This document shows, in pieces, positions 10,534 through 21,854 of a stretch of DNA of 64,000 nt (positions within the stretch are counted from its first letter, which is position 1; each line of letters begins with the position of its first letter). Both the position numbers and the translations under genes were made by a program. The notes below the pieces were generated by a model. The model was not told the DNA's origin, did no database searches, and was given only the letters and a program-made list of their open reading frames with translations. Source of the stretch: Pyrus communis (taxonomy: Eukaryota > Streptophyta > Magnoliopsida > Rosales > Rosaceae); contig NC_084805.1 in the NCBI RefSeq assembly GCF_963583255.1, forward strand, positions 4,729,060 to 4,793,059, read 5' to 3'.

Positions 10534-12788
10534 TGTGAAACCCCACCCTAAACTAATTGTAATTTCATTTAACAAGAATTATGAAATTACCCTTTTGTCC
10601 CCTATCCACTACCCAATCCGGTTTCTTTTTGGGATTTCCTCATAACTCTGTCCCTCTCATTAGCTGCCACGTGGCAGTTCCCCATCTCTTTTCTCTCATT
10701 CGCTCTTCCTTCCTCCGAGCTTTTTCCCTCTTAGCTCACTCTATCTCTCTTGCACAAACTTTCTCTCCCTCACCCCGATCTACACACACACCCACACACA
10801 CCCTAAATCAATACATGGCGATGATAGTGACACCTCCACACCCACCATGTAAGCCTCTCTCTCCTTCCTTCTTCGTGAAGCCTAGGAACCCAACAAAATT
10901 CCTTCGATGAGCCCTGTGGCTTTCGAGCCAAAATCCGGCAAACTTCGACCACCACTCATCATAGGGTTGAGAATCTCTTCCTCTCCTCATAAGGTTTAAC
11001 TTGATAGCTAAATCACACCCTAGGGTTGAGAATCGATGTTGAATGAAGCTGGGGAAGCTCTGGCCTTCCCTTCCATCGAAATCGGGTTGAAACGACCCAA
11101 ACCCAAAACCCCATGTAACCCAAGTCCTTTGGCCCAAACTCTTTGGCCAGGCTTTCAAGGCTAAAGCCCATTAGAACCCAAACCCAAAACCCCTTGTAAC
11201 CCAAGCCCTTGGGCCATATAGAACTTAGGCTTTGGACTCATTAAACCCTCGACCCAAATCCTTTGAGCCCAAACCTAAAACCTTTTAACCCATTTCACCC
11301 AAAACCAGGCCTGTAGGCCGTGTTAACTAGAGCCTTAGGCCTAACCTTGCAGCCCGATTCCTTAAACCCAGGCCTTTGGACCATGGAACCCAACCCAGTT
11401 ATGGAGCCCAGGCCCAATTGCCTCAGCCCAATCCGGCCTAACCCAGAGAACCCAGGAACCTAGCCGAAGCACATAAATAGTCCAATTAATAAAACTCTAT
11501 CATAACGATTGAATTTTGGGAAACGTACATCATAAATGGATTCAAGATGTCGAAAAACATAAGGGGGAACCTCGGGTACCCCCACGCGCTGCTGCAAGGT
11601 GGTGGCTTCGGCGGCCACTCGCTTTTGTGGGTTGCTAGAAAGTTGGCCAGAAAAGTCATCAACGCTGCTATCGACAGAGGCGCGTGTACTCCACGTGCGG
11701 CCCAAGGTGCAACTATTAGCAGCAATTTTGTCCTTCCTATTTCGCACGGTTTATCAACGACGAAGTATTTGTGAGTGGACCCCTTCTAAAATGCATGTTT
11801 TAATAGTAGAAATGCATACATGAAAAACATGATTTAATGGTTACGTTTTATGAAACGTTTTATGAGTAAATTAGATTTACACTACATGTTTATCATGCTT
11901 CACTGAGAATATTTTGGAATACCATACTTTATCTAATTTATGTTCTTTGTAATATATATGATGGATGACTATATACTATTTATGAACATTTTTTTACACT
12001 CTTGGTAGTATATATGATGGATGACTATATACTATGAAGATTTTTTGAGATAACTTATGTTGGAAAGATTATATTCAATGATTTTGTGCTTATCTAGTGG
12101 TTACTATATATGCCTTCGGGTGGGTGCTGTAGGAGCGTATAGGCGATTGATATGTGAAGTGTTCTGAATGAAGGCCTTCGAGCGAATAAAGTGTTCTAAA
12201 TGAAAAGTTCTATGTGCCTTCAGGCGATACTGATACCACTGTTTAACACACTATATACGATATATGTTTTACAAAGGTTTTGTGGCATGCTAGGGTTTTT
12301 GGAAAACCTATCACATATTATGCTATTAGTTTTCATAAACTTTGGGGGTTAGTACGTTATTGAATAACTATGTTTGTACTACTTATATATCAACTTGGAC
12401 CTCTTATGTTTGTTATGTGCCTCCTCAAGACATAGGAACGAGGCTTATAATCCGAGCTACGAGGCATTTCCCTAGCAGTGACATTGTGCCATCCTTTCTA
12501 CTTTGACATCATTGTAACCACACCTTCTGCTTGTATTCTGAATTAGATGAATGCTTTGAACATGTAATGAATTATCACTATCATTATCATTGTTGGCAGT
12601 TGAATATTATTATATTGTTTTATAAGGTTTATGTGGGAATATTACATTGCATAGTTCGCGCGAAATTTACATCCATGTTTCACATGTTCTCAGTATACGC
12701 ATTCATTAAATGGCTTGGATCACCCTCGGGTGTCAGCCAGCACGTGGTCATCCTGATGTCCCACTGACATCGGGATTGGGGCATGTTA
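10534..12788 (+). repeat. Ty3/Gypsy LTR in unit 1
   Basis: About 2255 bp, beginning TGTGAAACCCCACCC. The edge is fixed by comparison with the solo LTR of the same family at 53883-56113 and by the unit 3 copy, whose last bases are GTGTCA; here the end reads GTGTTA. An initiator-Met primer site variant (TTAGTATCAGAGC) follows at 12791-12803. Open frames inside it are on both strands and unlike any protein family. The long LTR length fits the Tekay/Del-type chromoviruses (inference). Confidence 0.88.
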
Positions 12789-13048
12789 GATTAGTATCAG
12801 AGCATGCTTTCTTATTTCTATAATCTTTCGTTCTTCTAAATCTTGTTTGCCTTTTATCAGAATCATGGATCTTGTTGGTGGGAATGTACCTCGAAGACCT
12901 TGTTCTGGTCTATTGGGAGGAATTCAGTAATTGACCTTCGCACTACGAAATGCTTTTCCTGGTAGTAACAGGATGAGTTGTACATATATGGAGATTGCTC
13001 GTAGCCATGACCTTACGAAACTTAATGTAGTTGGAGCATGTGAGAAAA
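12789..13048 (+). mobile_element. Stub of Gypsy internal region, unit 1
   Basis: Primer site plus the leader and first part of gag, collinear with unit 3 from 36534 to about 36793. The match stops after GTGAGAAA, where unit 3 continues into gag while this copy jumps to a different sequence. Pol and the 3' LTR are gone. Confidence 0.85.
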
Positions 13049-13670
13049 CTCTGTAGTTTTTAAGGTAGTTCCAGTCAGGGTCACATGCTTTCTCAATATG
13101 AAATATTGTTCTTAGATTTCTGAATACTTTCTTAACTCAAATTTTGTTTTTGGGTTATAATTTGGGGATTTATGTAGTATTATTTTCTTTTCCGATCTCA
13201 TTTATTTTTCTATTTTTAGTATTCTTTTTTTTTTTTTTTTTTTTTATTTTAATGTCAAATTCATCTATCCACTCGTCTAACTTTCATGGTCTATCTTTGT
13301 GTACAGATTCTATTATTTTTCCTGAAGTTCCAATTGCTCTCAGGTTGTCCAGCCATGTTCTGCTTGGTGTTGTGAGGATATATTCTAGAAAGGTGAATTA
13401 CCTGTTTGATGATTGCAGTGAGGCTTTGCTTAAGATAAAGCAAGCTTTTCGCTCCACTGCAGTTGATTTACCTCCAGAAGAATCTACTGCTCCGTATCAT
13501 TCCATCACCTTGCCTGAGACTTTTGATCTTGATGATTTTGAGCTACCAGATAATGAAATTTTTCAGGGGTTAGTATGTTCCATTGTGTTTAGGGCTAAAG
13601 CTTTAGCTGTTGAGATGCTGGATATGAAAATTTGTACTTGTGTGAATTTTAACATTCAGTTGTTTTGCAG
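13049..13670 (+). pseudogene. Captured fragment of a cohesin RAD21/SYN-like gene (unit 1)
   Basis: An exon of 262 bases (13307-13568) encodes about 87 residues of the N-terminal Rad21/Rec8 domain. It includes FPEVPIALRLSSH, GVVRIYSRKVNYLFDDC, KIKQAF, the acidic PPEESTAPYHSITLPE and DNEIFQG, closest to the SYN4/RAD21.3 type. The exon is preceded by a pyrimidine-rich tract ending in GTACAG (acceptor) and followed by GG|GTTAGTATG (donor), so it was copied from genomic DNA with intron pieces, not from mRNA. The start and the rest of the gene are absent. The frame stays open for 181 codons, but its ends are intronic. It sits between the Gypsy stub and SAUR-promoter-like sequence. Confidence 0.85.
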
Positions 13671-14119
13671 TCCATGTGATTTTACTTGAGCTGATGTTCC
13701 TTCATTGGGTCCATCCTTATGGCTTAAGACCAATCATTTAGATAACTGATGTTCCTTGATTGGGCCCATCCTAGGGAGATCAAAATTTTAAACCAAATTT
13801 GCAAAACAAATGATGTGTTACCAATAGGAAATAAGCAAGTTAATCACCGTTTAAGTAATAATCTAATCATCAACAACCACATAATTTGGTTTTTAAATTT
13901 TGTTTAAAAAATTTAGTCCCCCTAGTATTATCCTAAAATAAATGATGGAAGGATAAATACTTAACTCGATCCACATATTTTGCCTAAATTGCTTGTTAGG
14001 AAGACAGAACCATGTGATCCCTCATGAGCTCTTGTTCCCTTCTATGCCCCATCCGGATTGTCTTTGTCGTAAATTCTCTTCAATAGAGGTTACTCTCCAA
14101 GACTTTTCAACTATATATA
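13671..14119 (+). promoter_or_regulatory. SAUR D1 upstream region
   Basis: Begins with a diverged module of the A type (CCATGTGATTTTACTTGAG, then GGGTCCATCC, CCAATCATTT). At about 14000-14068 it holds the B/E promoter module in inverted orientation (AACCATGTGATCCCTCATGAGCTC, TTCCCTTCTATG). A TATATATA box at 14112-14119 is about 145 bases before the ATG. Confidence 0.6.
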
Positions 14120-14262
14120 CCAAATGAGTGCGTGGGTTAATGACCACCAAATTAAGTCTACAACATCTCAAGTCTGATTTTCCTTGTTTCCCAAGTTCCT
14201 TGAGATCTTGTTCAAGTTTTTATAAACTCGATTACTAGTCTTTCCTATCAAGATTTACAATA

Positions 14263-14568
14263 ATGGGGTTCCGTCTGCCAGCTGTAGTTCCTGCCAAGAA
14301 ACTTCTTCGGCAGTCTTTTTCAAATTCAAGTCAAGGAGCTTCATATAAGTTATCAGATGTCCCAAAAGGTTATTTTCCAGTTTATGTTGGAAAGAGTGAG
14401 AAGCAGCGGTTCATTGTTCCTCTATCATTCCTCAACCATCCTGCATTTCAAGACTTGCTAAGTGAGGCTGAAGAAGAATATGGATTTGATCACCCAATGG
14501 GCGGTCTAACAACTCCCTGCAGACAAGATGCCTTCCTTGATCTCATTTCATGCTTGAGTGCATTGTGA
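14263..14568 (+). CDS. SAUR D1
   Basis: 101 residues: MGFRLPAVVPAKKLLRQ, Ser-rich SFSNSSQGASYK, DVPKGYFPVYVGK (the Glu of YVGE is Lys here), [29 protein letters not shown], then LTTPC where every other SAUR in the window has (I/L)TIPC. Ends SCLSAL. Full family length and a clean TATA-ATG spacing suggest it is a functional gene. The Ile to Thr change in the most conserved motif may weaken it. It is followed after ~2.2 kb by convergent gene E1. Confidence 0.92.
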   Translation: MGFRLPAVVPAKKLLRQSFSNSSQGASYKLSDVPKGYFPVYVGKSEKQRFIVPLSFLNHPAFQDLLSEAEEEYGFDHPMGGLTTPCRQDAFLDLISCLSAL

Positions 14569-16756
14569 GATTGGATAATGGAGAACAATTACATTTACTG
14601 TGTGATTGTTACAATTTTGTACATCGGACAATTTTTCCACATCTTGTACATTTTTTTTGATTGAGAAAGGAGAATTATTTTTCCTTTGGAATCGAATTTG
14701 TGTAAATGGAGACTAGCAATTTTCATAGCTTCTTAATTTACAATATTGAAAAACATCCCTATACCACGCGTTGTTGTCTTCTGCTAGTGAGCATTAAATT
14801 GTTTCTTTCTCAGTCTGATGAAAGGACGGATGTAAAGTTTTTATTGCACTATATCATCAACTAAAGTCGAATGATTGAAGTATGTTTCTGCCAAAAAAAA
14901 AGAAAAAGATACGTAATTGTTACCAGAAATAAGGTTAGTTTGGATGTTTTGCCCCATTTTGGTATCTGATTTTTTCCTTGCAAGAATGGATCTTGTACAA
15001 TCCAAAATCTACGAGGTTTTAACATTCCAAGTTGAAATATTTTGTTCTAGTTCTAGAGGTAGCAAAATCTTGAATAAGTTTCTTCTTCAGATTTTCATGG
15101 TTGAGTTTCCATTAGAATCTCTTTTAATAGATATTGTTATGCTAATGTGTATACCACTAGAAATCTCGACCAAGCACACCCTTTTTGAAGCAATTGTGAC
15201 TCCTCCTTGTTAATTACTTGATTTATATTATCAAACTGAGAATTTCCTACAACATTCAGAAACGTAAAATAAGTTAAACCTTTCAAAATTATTTAGTAAC
15301 ATTAAGTGCATGAGCACCAAATTTCACTGTTAGTTCTAATGGACACAAGCTTCCACAAATGCTCATCGTTTCCAGCGCAGTCCTGAATCGCTGCTTGAGC
15401 AGTGTGCTGCTAAATATGAACCTGGTGAGACCCCCCTGCTGATGTGCAACCCTGAATTGTTTGTTGAGTAAATACTGCGGTTTTCAACAAGGAATTTGGT
15501 TGTGAAGAAGTGGTACGCCATAAACCATGACATATAACCAACAAGAAGACTAGGGGAAGCTAACCACAAAATGATGAAATGGGAGGGGGAGGGGGAGGTA
15601 CTAATTACAATATATGTACCTCTTGATTAATCAGAAAATGGTTCAGTGAATGTTTTCCCCGCAGCAAACTAACCCCAAGAAGATTTTGATCCTAGGAGTT
15701 TCATAGTTATAGCCAAGTGTAGGGGCACATTTCATCTTTCCAATCACATTGGCCTGAGCAGAAATGGTACAGCCATGTCCGCAGCTAGTGAGTCACGCAG
15801 CATTTGCTTTTAAAAGCTAGAGATTACGGTAAAGTAGTGTACTTTGTTGTTGAAAGCATAATTTCATGCTCCAACGGGGATATGTTGAATCAACACATTC
15901 GGTGCTCCCTTATAGAATTGGCTATCTTACAGGTCTTGTGAGAGGTCTAATTAAAGGGTGGCTTTGTTTGCTTGAAAGATTAGCGCTGCATCAACATCAC
16001 CCGCTGGCACCACTAAATGTGGACTTATGGTGCTCACACACTTAATTTAGCATCAGTCTTATTGAAGGTCAAACGTTTCTCTCATTCTTTTATTTTGTAT
16101 GGTGACTCTTATACATCTCCTACATCAAGTATCAATAAAAAGTTGGAGTCGCAATTGGATATATGGAGGAGAATTATTCTTATACAGAAACTTTCATATT
16201 GGAGTTGTTTGAATGAAAAAGTCACAATCTAATCTACAGAATGACATACAAGTCATGCAGAGAAAACTTAGATTATTGTCGAAAACTGTTGGGGGAACTA
16301 CTTCTTAACATATAAGCATTCTCTTAACTGTAAAAAAGGATCCTAATGGGAAACTCATCACAAGAGAATCTGAAGAAATAAATCCAAGATTGTAGGTTAC
16401 GTCTTTTTTTCATTCTCATTTTTATGAAAGAAAACAAAATTACTCCTTATGGTTAAATCAGGCGTTTCATCACACGACCAAGAAATGTTTTGTTGGTCAT
16501 TATCGGAAGATGATAACAAGCAGCAGCAACACACCTGGTCATATAATTTAAAGGGATGCTTTCTATATTGTAATGTAATAAGCTATGAATATTGCTACAG
16601 TCTCCATTTAGGCATTTACGAATCTGATTCAAGGGGAAAAGAATGTGTCTCCCTCCTCGATCGAAAAAAAATGTACAAAATCTGGAAATTGTTTGGTTTC
16701 CAAAATTGTAACAATCACACAGTTCGTGCAATTGCTTTCCACAATCTGCTACTCTA
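14569..16756. other. D1-E1 spacer
   Basis: No gene recognised. The reverse-strand open frame at 15363-15569 corresponds to a longer one (92 codons) in unit 2 and is interrupted here, so it is probably not coding. The part from about 16055 is the 3' flank of E and resembles the 3' flank of B. Confidence 0.65.
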
Positions 16757-17062
16757 TCATACTGCACTCAAGCGAGATAATAGATCAAGGAAAGCATCTT
16801 GTCTGCAGGGAATTGTTAGACTGCCCATTGGATGATCAAATCCAAATTCTTCTTCAGCTTCACTTAGCAAGTGTTGAAATGCAGGCTGGCAGAGGAATGA
16901 TATGGGAACCACAAATCGGTGCTTCTCACCCTCACCAACATAAACTGCAAAATAACCTTTAGGGACATCTGCTAAATTATATGAAGCTCCTTGACTTGAA
17001 TTTGAAAAAGACCGTCGAAAAAGTTTCTTAGCAGGAATTATAGCAGGCAGCCGGAACCCCAT
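16757..17062 (-). CDS. SAUR E1
   Basis: 101 residues, close to B1: MGFRLPAIIPAKKLFRR, SFSNSSQGASYN, DVPKGYFAVYVGE, RFVVPISFL, QPAFQHLLSEAEEEFGFDHP, then MGSLTIPC and SRLSAV. Two residues differ from its twin E2: Gly for Ser in the loop after YVGE, and Ser for the second Gly of the near-invariant HPMGG. It forms a divergent pair with A2 (18501), about 1.44 kb between start codons. Otherwise intact with TATA box and promoter module. Confidence 0.92.
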   Translation of the reverse strand: MGFRLPAIIPAKKLFRRSFSNSSQGASYNLADVPKGYFAVYVGEGEKHRFVVPISFLCQPAFQHLLSEAEEEFGFDHPMGSLTIPCRQDAFLDLLSRLSAV

Positions 17063-17201
17063 TGCTGTAAATCTTTGGAGGAAAGACTAGCAATAAAGTT
17101 TATAAGAACTTGAAGAGGATCTCAATGAACTTGCAAGTGCAAAACAAGAAAGCTCTATACTTGAGAACTTGAAGATTTAATTTGGTGGTCATCATCCCAT
17201 T

Positions 17202-17339
17202 CATATGGTATATATAGATGAAAAGTATTGTGTAATATCTTCTACTAAAGAAAAAAATACATGGTAAAGATAATGACAATCTGGATGGGGTATAGAAGGG
17301 AATAAGAGCTCATCAGGGATCACATGGTTCTGTCTTCAA
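17202..17339 (-). promoter_or_regulatory. SAUR E1 promoter
   Basis: CATATG at 17202-17207 and TATATATA at 17209-17216, about 147 bases before the E1 ATG. The conserved module lies at about 17273-17339. CATATG-type hexamers are known elements of SAUR promoters. Confidence 0.65.
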
Positions 17340-18359
17340 ATTAATCAAGCATTTAGGCAAAATATGTGGAGCCTCCATCACTACCAAGGCTTGTGATGAA
17401 TTGGATGACAGAGCCATGTGAACTTTTAAATGCTGATGTCTATAGCCACTCAATTGCCTGGAGAACACCCACACAGCCTTTCACGCCAACTACTAGAGAT
17501 TTTTTTTTTTTTTTTTTTTCCCGACACATCCATTTTTTCAGTTTGGATATGGAAATTTGTTGCTATGATATAGTACTGCAACAACAAATCAATTTGTATT
17601 GGGTCCACTTATATAGTATGTTGAACTAGCAACCTGCAAGAAAATGCCTGTTTTCTGCATGTTTCTGATTTTATACTAGTCATGTATCTATTCTTCCAAA
17701 ATGGTTCAATTATGCAAACATTAATCTGATGGCATCGGTGGTTGTAACTTTGAGACAAGTTCATGTGATTTTCCATGAACTAATCTCTCTCATGGTACCA
17801 TCATGGTCCCTCAATAATCACCACTCGGAGAAAAGTTGATGAATTTGAAGACAAAGGCATGTGAACTTGCAAATGCTACTGTCTTTAGAATTATTATTTT
17901 TTTCAATCCCATTCAATTTCCGGCAGACCACTCCCTCAAACTTTCTTATAACATTATGTTGATTGTTAGGATTACGACTGATCTTGCCGGCGTACCTTCC
18001 GAACATGAGTAGGACATTGTGTTTTATTTTAGTTTCAATACTTTCAGTTTGTGCAGTTATTAAGAGATGTAGCTGTAGGGTATTGTGATTCTTCATGTCT
18101 GCTCATATTTTTTTCTTGATTAGTTGGAAAGACAAGTCCATGTGAATTTCCATGAGAAAATGACTATCACTTGGCTCCGCCACGGTCCTTTACCAATCGT
18201 ATTTTTTTCCGTAAACGACTCGTGAAATATTGATAATTAACTTGTAGACAAGCCCATGTGATTTTCTATGAGAAAACTCTCTCTCTCACTTGGGTCCATC
18301 CCAGTGCTTCATCACCAATCATTTCAGGTAACTGATGGCTTGCAGCATACCGCTTTGGC

Positions 18360-18367
18360 TATATATG
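18360..18367 (+). promoter_or_regulatory. TATA box of SAUR A2
   Basis: TATATATG 134 bases before the ATG, with the same triple upstream module as A1 (near 17750, 18130 and 18245). Confidence 0.6.
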
Positions 18368-18500
18368 CATACATCATCCAAGGTTCAGAAGCAAACCAAC
18401 ACAACTCTTCTACTCCCAAGCATATCTTATCAAAGCTCTTTCTGTCCTGAAATTCATTTGAACTCTTTATTGTTCCTTTTTACAGAGAAATTTTAAAACC

Positions 18501-18776
18501 ATGGGTTTCCGATTGCCTGGTATTTTACATGCCAAGAAAAGTCAAGTTTCTTCAAAGTCATTGGATGTTCCAAAAGGCTATCTTGCCATCTACGTTGGGG
18601 AGAGCCAGAAGAAGCGGTTTATTATTCCGGTGTCCTACTTGAACCAACCTTCATTCCAAGATCTGTTAAGCCTATCTGAAGATGAATTTGGATATGATCA
18701 TCCAATGGGTGGTATCACAATCCCCTGCAGTGAAGACACCTTCCTTGGTCTCACCTCAGCTTTGGTGTATAAGTAG
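18501..18776 (+). CDS. SAUR A2
   Basis: 91 residues and intact: [31 protein letters not shown] (24-36), [37 protein letters not shown], ending SALVYK. It is shorter than B, D and E because it lacks their Ser-rich N-terminal insert, and so belongs to a second SAUR subgroup. It is the uninterrupted twin of A1 and sets the insertion point of the Copia element. Divergent neighbour is E1. Confidence 0.94.
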   Translation: MGFRLPGILHAKKSQVSSKSLDVPKGYLAIYVGESQKKRFIIPVSYLNQPSFQDLLSLSEDEFGYDHPMGGITIPCSEDTFLGLTSALVYK

Positions 18777-20634
18777 AGGCTAGCTACATATACGTCGACA
18801 CAATTTTGACACCAACAGCTGTAAAAGCACTTGGCAATTTTAATCGCTTTCTGGCTCACTTGAAGGAGGTTCAATTGATTGATCATCCAATGAATCACCA
18901 TGATGGAAGAGGACATCAACGTCAAACCGCTTATGAGCTGAGAGGAAAATGGCCAGCCTAGCGGACATAAACTCGCTGACACAATTTTTCTAGAATAGTT
19001 ATTGTCAACTGAATGTACATAGTTGTCCTGCAAGGAAAACTGAGATTAGAATATTTCATTACAATACAACGTTTTTACAGTTTCATAATATACCTTTCAT
19101 TTTATTTGCTATCTTGTTCAATCAAGTTATGAACAGACGATAAATTTATACACAAGGGACTAATTACTGGAATATTGACAGACGAAGTAATGCAAGTAAA
19201 CATCATAGGCAGATTGTATGGATAAAATTTTAATTATAACAAGCATTGGATGTACCCAGAATAGCACTAATCCCTGCTGAAATTACCATGAAAATACCAA
19301 TGTGTTTATTGAATATGCCCCAAATTAAATAGCACTAGTCCATGCTTAAATTCTCACAAAAATATCAATGCGAACATTTTAATACATTCTATCTCATAGA
19401 AATTTTCGTTTGGTTGACATTAAAAGCCTATTCAGGCAAATCCCCAAAGACATGCGCCAAAGTTTTTAACCATCCTAGGCTCTAAGATATCCAAATCTTG
19501 ATATGATTATATTACTTACTAGCATGGTCAAAAAGTTTCAACTATACAGATATTAGCAAAGTAAAGATATAGTCTCAAGCAGGTTCTTTACTGCAAGAGA
19601 TCAGCCTAGCTACTTAATTTGTGTGTTGACAGTGGAATCCGTACGTATTAAAAGATTTCCCTTTATGGGAGCTATAGGTCTTTGGCTAGCTAATTCAGTA
19701 CTCACTTGTGTTAAATCTCTCATGGACAGTGGAATCACATGATTGGTGATTAAGCCAAAAGAACTAGGGACCGAAGCCGTTTGGAAGCTCCTGAGTCAAT
19801 GTCCATCTTATTAAAGAAGCACCGTGTCCACTCTCAGCAGTTGTATAGAAGTAACTAAAACTGACTGACAATATATCCCACCTTTAAGATAATCCCCTAG
19901 CTAATTAGATCACAGACAGGCTTATTGAAGGTTCAACATTTCTTTCATTCTTCTGTTTTGTATGATGACTCATATACATCTACATCAAGTATTAATAAAA
20001 AGTTGGAGTCATAATTGGATATATGGAGAACAATATAACTCATACCGAAAATTTCACAGTGGAGTTGTTTGAATGAAAAATTCGCATTTTACTCTACCAA
20101 ATGACATACTAGTCATGCAGAGAAAACTAAGGTTATTGTCCAAACTGTTGAGGGGACTACTACTTAACATATTAGTATTCTCATAAATATATATATAAAA
20201 ATAAAAAATAAAATAAAAAAGGATCCTAATGGGAAACTCGATCACGAAAGAATCTGAAGAAATTAATCCAAAATTGTACAGTTCACGTTTTTTTACTTCT
20301 CTTTTTTATAACAGAACAAAATTAGTCCTTAAGGTTAAACCAGACGGTTCATCCACGACCAACAAATGTTTTGTTGGTCATTAACAGAAGACAACACCAA
20401 GCAGCAGCAACACACCTGGTCATTTAATTTAAAGGGATGCTTTCTATATTGTAATGTAATAAGCTATGAACATTTCTCCATTTAGGCATTTACATAATCT
20501 GATTCCAGGGGAACAATATTTCTCCCTCCTCGATAAAAAAAAAATAAAATGTACAAAATCTGGAAATTGTTTGATTTACAAAATTGTAACAATCACACAG
20601 TTCATGTAATTGCTCTCCACAATCCACCACTCTA
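18777..20634. other. A2-B2 spacer
   Basis: Matches 6611-8569 with small indels, including a ~100-base loss at about 19620. No gene seen. Confidence 0.7.
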
Positions 20635-20940
20635 TCAAACTGCACTTAAGCGAGATACAAGATCAAGGAAAGCATCTTGTCTGCAGGGAATTGTTAGACC
20701 GCCCATTGGATGATCAAATCCAAATTCTTCTTCAGCTTTACTTAGCAAGTGTTGAAATGCAGGCTGGCAGAGGAAAGATATGGGAAGCACAAATCGGTGC
20801 TTCTCACTCTCACCAACATAAACTGAAAAATAACCTTTAGGGACATCCGCTAAATTATATGAAGCTCCTTGACTTGAATTTGAAAAAGACCGTCGAAAAA
20901 GTTTCTTAGCAGGAATTACAGCAGGCAGACGGAACCCCAT
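20635..20940 (-). CDS. SAUR B2
   Basis: 101 residues, protein identical to B1 across the whole length including RFVLPISFL. As for B1, an upstream in-frame ATG at 21078 is not favoured. The TATA region differs from B1 and B3: the reverse strand reads CTTTATATACG (about 21081-21090) instead of CTATATATATG. B1 and B2 could therefore be expressed at different levels despite identical products. Confidence 0.93.
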   Translation of the reverse strand: MGFRLPAVIPAKKLFRRSFSNSSQGASYNLADVPKGYFSVYVGESEKHRFVLPISFLCQPAFQHLLSKAEEEFGFDHPMGGLTIPCRQDAFLDLVSRLSAV

Positions 20941-21854
20941 TATAGTAAATCTTTTGGAGGAAAGACTAGCAATAGAGTTAATAAAAACTTGAAGATCTCG
21001 AGGAACTAGCAACAGAAAAACAAGAAAGCTATATGCTTGAGAATTTGAATTTAATTTGGTGGTCTTGATCCAATTCATATCGTATATAAAGATGAAAAGT
21101 CATGTTGATTAATATTTTTGGCTAAAGAAAAAATATATGGTAAAGACAATGACAACTCGATGGGTATAGAAGGGAACAAGAGCTCATTAGGGATCACATG
21201 CATGGTTCTGTCTTCAAATTAATCACGCATTTAGGGAAAAAATATGTGGAGCCTCAATCACTACCAAGGCTTCTGAAGAATTGGAAGACAGAGCCATGTG
21301 AACTTTGAAATGCTAATATCTATTGCCATTCAATTGCCTGGAGAATACCCACACGGCCCCTCACGCCAACTACCAGAGATTTTTTCCCGACACATCCATC
21401 ATTATATCAGTTTGGGTATGGAAACTTGTTGCTATGATATAGTAGTTCAACCACAAATCAATTTGTATTGGGTCCGCATATATAGTATGTTGAACTAGCA
21501 ACCTGCCAGAAAATGCCTGTTTTCAGCATGTCCCTGATTTTATAGTTATGTATCTATTCTTCCAAAAGGATTCAATTATGCAAATTTTAATCTGATCTGA
21601 TGGCGTCGGTGGTTATAACTTGGAGACAAGTTCAAGTGATTTACCTTGAGCTAATCTCTCTCATGATACCATCGTGGTGCCTCAATGATTGCCAATCAGT
21701 CGTTTCAGATAATGGATGGTTTATGGCTTATATCCATTTATCTATATATTTTATGGTAAGGCTCAGAAGAAAATGTCAAAGCCTTCTCTCATTTTTGGAA
21801 GTCAACTGAAATTTTGCATTGTTGCTTAATTTTCTGAATAAGAAATTTTAAACT

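Larger units (their letters stand above)
1..17079. repeat. SAUR array unit 1
   Basis: First copy of the ~12 kb tandem unit. The sequence beginning at base 1 recurs at 17080 and 29139. Order inside the unit is A (+), B (-), C pseudogene (+), Gypsy LTR with gag stub, cohesin exon fragment, D (+), E (-). It is longer than unit 2 because a 4.9 kb Copia element sits in gene A. Removing that insertion leaves about 12.2 kb, against 12,059 bp for unit 2. The left edge is defined only by the window start, which lies just upstream of the start codon of an E-type gene outside the window. Confidence 0.9.

Noticed and set aside
10581..10910. 109-codon forward frame repeated in units 1, 2 and 3
   Set aside because: It lies wholly inside the Gypsy LTR, is low-complexity (Ser/Pro/Thr/Leu from CT-rich DNA) and is kept only because the LTR was copied with the unit.
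11460..11747. Reverse frames of 79-95 codons with AWAAR-like composition
   Set aside because: Overlapping open frames on both strands in the GC-rich part of the LTR; no family resemblance, and frames differ between copies.
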